From the NCBI GenBank assembly GCA_900752305.1, contig CAADUV010000226.1, positions 1 through 18,026 on the forward strand: a DNA stretch of 18,026 nt, written 5' to 3'. Below the pieces are notes generated by a model. The model ran no database searches. It was not told the DNA's origin and was given only the letters and a program-made list of their open reading frames with translations. The position numbers and the translations under genes were made by a program. Of this stretch, positions 14,499 through 18,026 are shown piece after piece. The stretch is from an uncultured Oscillospiraceae bacterium (GTDB lineage: Bacteria; Bacillota; Clostridia; Oscillospirales; Oscillospiraceae). The stretch's first letter is position 1. The number at the start of each line of letters is the position of its first letter.

Positions 14499-16043
14499 AT
14501 GAACTGGAAACCATACTTCGCCCGTGCTGGGAAAGGGCTGGCCTTCTTCCTCATCGCCGCCCTGCTCTTTTGCCTCATCACCCGCATCTTCACCCCCAAG
14601 TGGAGCGGCTATTGGAAGAGCAGCGACACGGTGACCGGGTTTTACGAGCTGGACGAGGACTCCATCGACACCCTTATCATCGGCAGCAGCCAGGTCATCA
14701 GCGGCATCTCTCCCATGGAGCTGTACCAGAGCGCCGGCATCTCCGCCTACAGCCTGGGCACCGAGCAGCAGCCGGTTCTGTGCTCCTACTACCTGCTCCG
14801 GGAGGCGCTGGACACCCAGCCCAACCTGAAGGCAGTGATCTTCGAGGTCACCGAGCTGTTCAACGTCTGCAGCGAGGCCAGCTACCGGAAGGGGCTGGAC
14901 TACCTGCCGCTGAACGCCGCCAAATGGGAGGCCATCCAGACCCACGTGGCCTGGGCGGAGAAGCGGGAGGCAGAGGAGAACGGAGAGACCGCGCCCAGCG
15001 CGCTGAGCTACGTCCTGCCTATCATCGCCTACCACGACCGGTGGAATCAGCTGGAGAAAGCAGACTTCACCTATTGGCTGGATGATCGCACCGACCCCTA
15101 TCGGGGCTTCTCCATCCAGACCAACCGGGGAGACGAGGGTGCCTATGAGCCGTTGGGCGAGGACGCCTCCGCCGCGCTGGCACAGCCGGACCCGGAGGCC
15201 ATGGAGGCCTTCACCAACCTGGTCAGCCTGTGCAAGGAGCGGAACATCGACCTGCTCTTGCTCAAGACCCCCCGCTCGGACTGGACCGCGGAGGAGCACA
15301 ATACCACCAGCCTGCTGGCGGAGCAGGACGACCTGGCGTTCTTGGATTTCAACGCCCCCCAGCTCCAAAAGGACATCGGGTACGACTACGCCACTGACAA
15401 CCTCCTCCGCTCCCCCACTCACCTGAACCTCTCCGGCGCTCAGAAGGTCAGCGCTTACCTGGGCGACTACCTGACCAAACACTGTGCCGTAGCGGATGTC
15501 CGCGGCACGCGGGCAGCAGAGGCGTTGGAGGCGGAACTGCCTCTGTACCTGGCGGGGGTGGAGGACGGCAATCTGTCCTTGAAAGAGGACCTGCCCAACT
15601 TCCTCCTGGCCTGTCAGAAGGCACGTTACTCCGTCCTGTTCGCCGTCAACGGCAGGGGCAGCGACTGTCCCTTCCCCCAAGCCGATCGGGACGCCATGAC
15701 CGGACTGGGGCTGGACACCCGCTTCTGTGCGGGCGGCAACTACCTGGCCGTGCTGGAGCACGGCACCATCCCTCTCCAGCAGTGGGGCGGCACGAACCTG
15801 TCCCAATCCATCACCCTGGCTGACGGCGCTCATGCCGCCTTGACCAGCAGCGCCTCCGGCGGGAGCATCTCCATCGACGGCGTGGAAGTGGACGTCCTCT
15901 CCCCTGGTCTGAACATCGTGGTCTACAATCACGATTCCGGCCAGGTGGTGGACGCCATCGCCTGTAGGATGGACGAGCAGGTCGTGGACGAAAAGACCGG
16001 AAAAACGGAAAAACTGCCCCTGTTTCAGCGGCAGGGCTTTTAA
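14499..16043 (+). CDS. Membrane-anchored SGNH/DltD-like protein with an extra C-terminal domain
   Basis: A 514-residue protein with one N-terminal membrane helix (about residues 12-31) and a large outside part. An SGNH-hydrolase-like core follows: IIGSSQV at residues 60-66, with S63 or S64 as the likely nucleophile, and HLNLSGAQK at 308-316 as the catalytic histidine block. The residue three before H308 is S305, where SGNH enzymes normally have aspartate, so the triad may be altered. The C-terminal part (about 335-500) ends with SPGLNIVVYNHDSGQVVDA, which resembles interleukin-like EMT inducer (ILEI/PANDER) domains; this is a similarity judged by eye. The ATG at 14499 has GGAGG nine bases upstream. 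As the last gene of the operon it occupies the DltD position, so it probably helps transfer the group to a surface polymer. Confidence 0.82.
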   Translation: MNWKPYFARAGKGLAFFLIAALLFCLITRIFTPKWSGYWKSSDTVTGFYELDEDSIDTLIIGSSQVISGISPMELYQSAGISAYSLGTEQQPVLCSYYLLREALDTQPNLKAVIFEVTELFNVCSEASYRKGLDYLPLNAAKWEAIQTHVAWAEKREAEENGETAPSALSYVLPIIAYHDRWNQLEKADFTYWLDDRTDPYRGFSIQTNRGDEGAYEPLGEDASAALAQPDPEAMEAFTNLVSLCKERNIDLLLLKTPRSDWTAEEHNTTSLLAEQDDLAFLDFNAPQLQKDIGYDYATDNLLRSPTHLNLSGAQKVSAYLGDYLTKHCAVADVRGTRAAEALEAELPLYLAGVEDGNLSLKEDLPNFLLACQKARYSVLFAVNGRGSDCPFPQADRDAMTGLGLDTRFCAGGNYLAVLEHGTIPLQQWGGTNLSQSITLADGAHAALTSSASGGSISIDGVEVDVLSPGLNIVVYNHDSGQVVDAIACRMDEQVVDEKTGKTEKLPLFQRQGF

Positions 16044-16083
16044 AAACAACACCCTCCCGGCCATGGGAGGGCGTTGTTTTCGT
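16043..16083 (+). terminator. Rho-independent terminator of the dlt-like operon
   Basis: AAAACAAC-A-CCCTCCC pairs with GGGAGGG-C-GTTGTTTT around a six-base loop: 15 pairs with one A/C mismatch, ending in a T-rich tail. It begins at the last base of the SGNH stop codon. Its A-rich 5' side could also make it work in the other direction. Confidence 0.88.
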
Positions 16084-16087
16084 CTTA

Positions 16088-16118
16088 TTGTAAACCAAAA
16101 CATATTTATAGTTGACAA
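16088..16118. promoter_or_regulatory. BirA (biotin repressor) operator
   Basis: TTGTAAAC (16088-16095) and GTTGACAA (16111-16118) are separated by exactly 15 bases, matching the BirA consensus TTGTTAAC-N14/16-GTTAACAA with one mismatch in each half. The right half contains the -35 box of the bioY promoter, so biotin-bound BirA would block transcription. The downstream gene being bioY supports this independently. Confidence 0.88.
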
Positions 16119-16140
16119 TCAGCCGCAACCGGTGTATACT
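16112..16140 (+). promoter_or_regulatory. bioY promoter
   Basis: TTGACA (16112-16117), 17 bases, TATACT (16135-16140): a near-consensus vegetative promoter. Transcription should start near 16147, about 28 bases before the bioY ATG. The -35 lies inside the BirA operator. Confidence 0.85.
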
Positions 16141-16174
16141 CTTCCTCAACGAGAAAACAGAAGAGGTGTTTTTC

Positions 16175-16720
16175 ATGCAAACCAATCGTTGGTCCATCCA
16201 AGACCTGACCCGGATGGCGCTCCTGGCAGCCCTGCTGTGCGCCTCCGCCTATATCGCCTTCCCCATCCCCATCACCCTGGTCAACGTCACCGCCCAGACC
16301 TTCGTTCTGAACCTGGTGGCGCTGCTGCTGACCAAGGAACAGGCCGGCGTCACCGTTGCCCTGTGGATTTTGTTGGGCGCCGTGGGCGTGCCGGTGTATT
16401 CCGGCGGACGTGGGGGCTTCAGCGAACTGGCCGGTCCCACCGGCGGGTTCATCGTGGGCTTCCTCATCGCCGCCTGGCTCATCGCCTGGCTGAAAGGGGA
16501 CAACCCCAGCCCCAGCCGTGCCCTGGTGCTCACCTTCATCGGCATCCCCATCATCGACCTGCTGGGGGCCGCCTGGTACGCCGTCTACGCACAGATCCCC
16601 CTCACCACCGCCCTGCTGACCACAGCGCTGCCCTTCCTGCCCGGCGACATCATCAAAGCCGTTGGCGCGGTGCTGGTCTACCTGCCCTTGCGGAAGGCAC
16701 TGCGTCAGTTCAGCAAGTGA
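16175..16720 (+). CDS. bioY: BioY, biotin-specific S component of an ECF transporter
   Basis: A 181-residue membrane protein with about six helices. BioY binds biotin and, with the shared EcfA/A'/T module encoded elsewhere, imports it. The N-terminal LTRMALLAALLCASAYIAFP and the following PITLVNVTAQTF match the family signature (P-x-x-x-VP-x-T-x-Q-x-x), and GGRGGFSELAGPTGGFIVGF is the BioY G-x-GG-x-x-x-x-x-GPTGG-x-x-GF motif. The ATG at 16175 follows AAGAGG by eight bases and leaves a short leader after the predicted start site, whereas the open frame back to 16112 would begin inside the promoter. The BirA operator indicates repression by biotin. Its 3' end overlaps the convergent downstream gene by 11 bases. 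Confidence 0.95.
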   Translation: MQTNRWSIQDLTRMALLAALLCASAYIAFPIPITLVNVTAQTFVLNLVALLLTKEQAGVTVALWILLGAVGVPVYSGGRGGFSELAGPTGGFIVGFLIAAWLIAWLKGDNPSPSRALVLTFIGIPIIDLLGAAWYAVYAQIPLTTALLTTALPFLPGDIIKAVGAVLVYLPLRKALRQFSK

Positions 16721-17588
16721 CGAAAATGCCTTCTAAACTGTCATGCTCCAACGCCACCTGGAGCCGAGGCAGCACCTCTCCCGCCGACCGGCGCAGATAA
16801 CCGGCCAGGGCGGGCACCTGGAAGGTCTTGGTCAGCTCCCACGCCCCCTGTTCCACCACCCTCCGCAGTTCGTCGGCGGACAAGGGCGACAGACGCCGGT
16901 GCAGCTCCTCCCGTTCTTCCGCTGTGATGGACAGCTCCAACACATCCCGCCCCAGCAGGCACCGCCCCAAGGCGTTCTGGAACACGGGCTGGTAGAGGTT
17001 GAGGAGCAGATCCTCATAGTCCGGTGAGGCGGCGTTCAACACACACTCCACCGCCCCTCGGTCGAAGCAATTCAGCAGCCGATTCTCCGCCGCCAGATGG
17101 GTGAGATAGCAGTTCAAAAAGCGGATCCCTTCCAGCCCTTCTCTGACGGGCAGGAACAGCTGATAATCTATGGTGCAGCCTATCATGTGGGGCATGAATT
17201 GGGGCTGATAGGTGTGGAAAAAAGCCAGGATATTGGCCACCGTCTCCCGATACGCCCGATTGGTCACCACCGGCGGATGGGCGCAGACGTACTGATACAA
17301 TTTCAGCCCCTCCTGCACCTGTCGGTTCACCCGTTCCAACCCACGCTGCACCACTTCATCCAGATCTCCATACAGCAGCTGCGCCTGGCGGTCTTCCACC
17401 CCCTGCAGCCCCTGTTGGAGCAGATCATTCACGCCCTTGAGCAGCTCCTGTGCCACCTCCACCGGCACGGAGCTGCTCTCTGCCATGGTGTAGTGTTGCA
17501 CCTGCCGTTGGAGCAGTCCCCAAAGTCGGGTCTCCACCGCCGCCGCCTCGGACGCCGTGAAGGCGCGTGTCAAGCCGTTGTTGTCCAT
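16710..17588 (-). CDS. Protein of unknown function, DUF6179-like
   Basis: A 292-residue soluble, mostly helical, glutamate- and leucine-rich protein with no signal peptide, membrane helix or catalytic motif that I recognise. I recall Clostridia proteins of this type (DUF6179) encoded directly after a DUF6323 protein, which matches the arrangement here, but no function is known to me. The ATG at 17588 lies one base after the upstream stop and has only a weak GGTGAG before it, which suggests coupled translation. Its stop lies inside the convergent bioY (11 shared bases), so neither gene has room for a terminator between them. Confidence 0.65.
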   Translation of the reverse strand: MDNNGLTRAFTASEAAAVETRLWGLLQRQVQHYTMAESSSVPVEVAQELLKGVNDLLQQGLQGVEDRQAQLLYGDLDEVVQRGLERVNRQVQEGLKLYQYVCAHPPVVTNRAYRETVANILAFFHTYQPQFMPHMIGCTIDYQLFLPVREGLEGIRFLNCYLTHLAAENRLLNCFDRGAVECVLNAASPDYEDLLLNLYQPVFQNALGRCLLGRDVLELSITAEEREELHRRLSPLSADELRRVVEQGAWELTKTFQVPALAGYLRRSAGEVLPRLQVALEHDSLEGIFVTC

Positions 17589-17589
17589 C

Positions 17590-18026
17590 TCACCAGTCCC
17601 CCTTCCAGTCCAGGTCGGTCAGCGCCTCCACCGGCACTCCCGCCAAATACTCCGTGGCACCCTGGGCCACCCCGTCAAAGAGCCGCTTCATGCCGTCCAG
17701 CACCTCCCGGTCGGTGAGCCGATCCCGGCACTCGTTTTTGAAGTAGTAGAACAGCGCTTGCAGCTCTCCCAAAGTCTCCTCATAGTTGGCCGGACAGAGA
17801 AAGGGGGAGTCGCAAAAGGTCTCCGCCAGCAGGTGGATCACCCCGTCGCCGAACTCCACCCGTCCCGTGGCCACCAACGCCTCCTGCCGCCGCTGGGTCA
17901 AGGAAAGCATCTGCTGCTCCGTCAGCACCAGCCCGTAGCGGCTGGTGACCTGGTTGGCTTGCGCCAGCGCTTGGACGGAGCGGGTCATGGCTTGTTGACT
18001 GAATCGCTGCAGCTGTGTCGTATCCA
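17590..18026 (-). CDS. Protein of unknown function, DUF6323-like, 5' end outside the window
   Basis: The frame is open to the right edge: before the ATG at 17988 it continues as DTTQLQRFSQQA with no stop, and that ATG lacks a ribosome binding site, so the true start is probably just outside the window. The visible part has RYGLVLTEQQ, GRVEFGDGVIHLLAETFCDSPFL and ALFYYFKNECRD, conserved-looking blocks of a small helical Clostridia family I recall as DUF6323. The C terminus (TDLDWKGDW) ends one base before the next gene. No function can be assigned. Confidence 0.65.
   Translation of the reverse strand, partial: DTTQLQRFSQQAMTRSVQALAQANQVTSRYGLVLTEQQMLSLTQRRQEALVATGRVEFGDGVIHLLAETFCDSPFLCPANYEETLGELQALFYYFKNECRDRLTDREVLDGMKRLFDGVAQGATEYLAGVPVEALTDLDWKGDW

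Noticed and set aside
14376..16118. Long minus-strand open frame opposite the SGNH gene
   Set aside because: It would start inside the bioY regulatory region and cross the operon terminator. Its composition is that of a shadow frame, and the plus strand has a good ribosome binding site and domain motifs.

Overview
The window looks like chromosomal DNA of a GC-rich, anaerobic gut-type Clostridia, most likely the Oscillospiraceae (Flavonifractor/Oscillibacter-like). This placement is inferred from gene content and style: a group 4 [NiFe] hydrogenase joined to Mrp-type antiporter subunits, strong AGGAGG ribosome binding sites, BioY with a BirA-type operator, and a DUF6323/DUF6179-like pair. No rRNA, tRNA, CRISPR array or transposase gene was seen.

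Left third (1-7255, minus strand): one tightly packed operon for a membrane-bound, energy-converting hydrogenase. In transcription order it holds the [NiFe] large subunit, hypA, hypB, Mrp-like subunits E, F, G, MbhD, MbhE, B, C, D, and the 5' part of a NuoH-like membrane subunit that runs off the left edge. Most junctions overlap by 1-4 bases. The promoter (7227-7255) is a perfect TTGACA-N17-TATAAT and carries a Rex-like operator over its -35 and spacer, which suggests control by the NADH/NAD+ ratio. The small subunit and the ferredoxin-like subunit are not in the window and should lie further left.

Middle (7263-9939, minus strand): a roughly 370-base purine-rich spacer, a rho-independent terminator, then a three-gene unit: a TtcA-family PP-loop tRNA thiolase, TcdA (t6A dehydratase) and an HD-domain phosphohydrolase.

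Right-middle (10303-16043, plus strand): the most unusual part. It is a dlt-like operon in the order MBOAT acyltransferase, acyl carrier protein, AMP-forming ligase, SGNH/DltD-like membrane-anchored protein. The ligase is fused at its C terminus to a complete nitroreductase domain, which is not part of any dlt system I know. This predicts cytoplasmic activation of an acyl or aminoacyl group, loading onto the carrier, possible flavin redox chemistry, and MBOAT/SGNH transfer to a cell-surface polymer. Between the ligase and the SGNH gene sits a 143-base element of four hairpins, flanked by a 65-base direct repeat of the ligase 3' end.

Right end (16043-18026): a strong terminator, bioY (biotin ECF transporter S component) with a BirA operator over its promoter, and a convergent pair of Clostridia proteins of unknown function. 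The second of these runs off the right edge.
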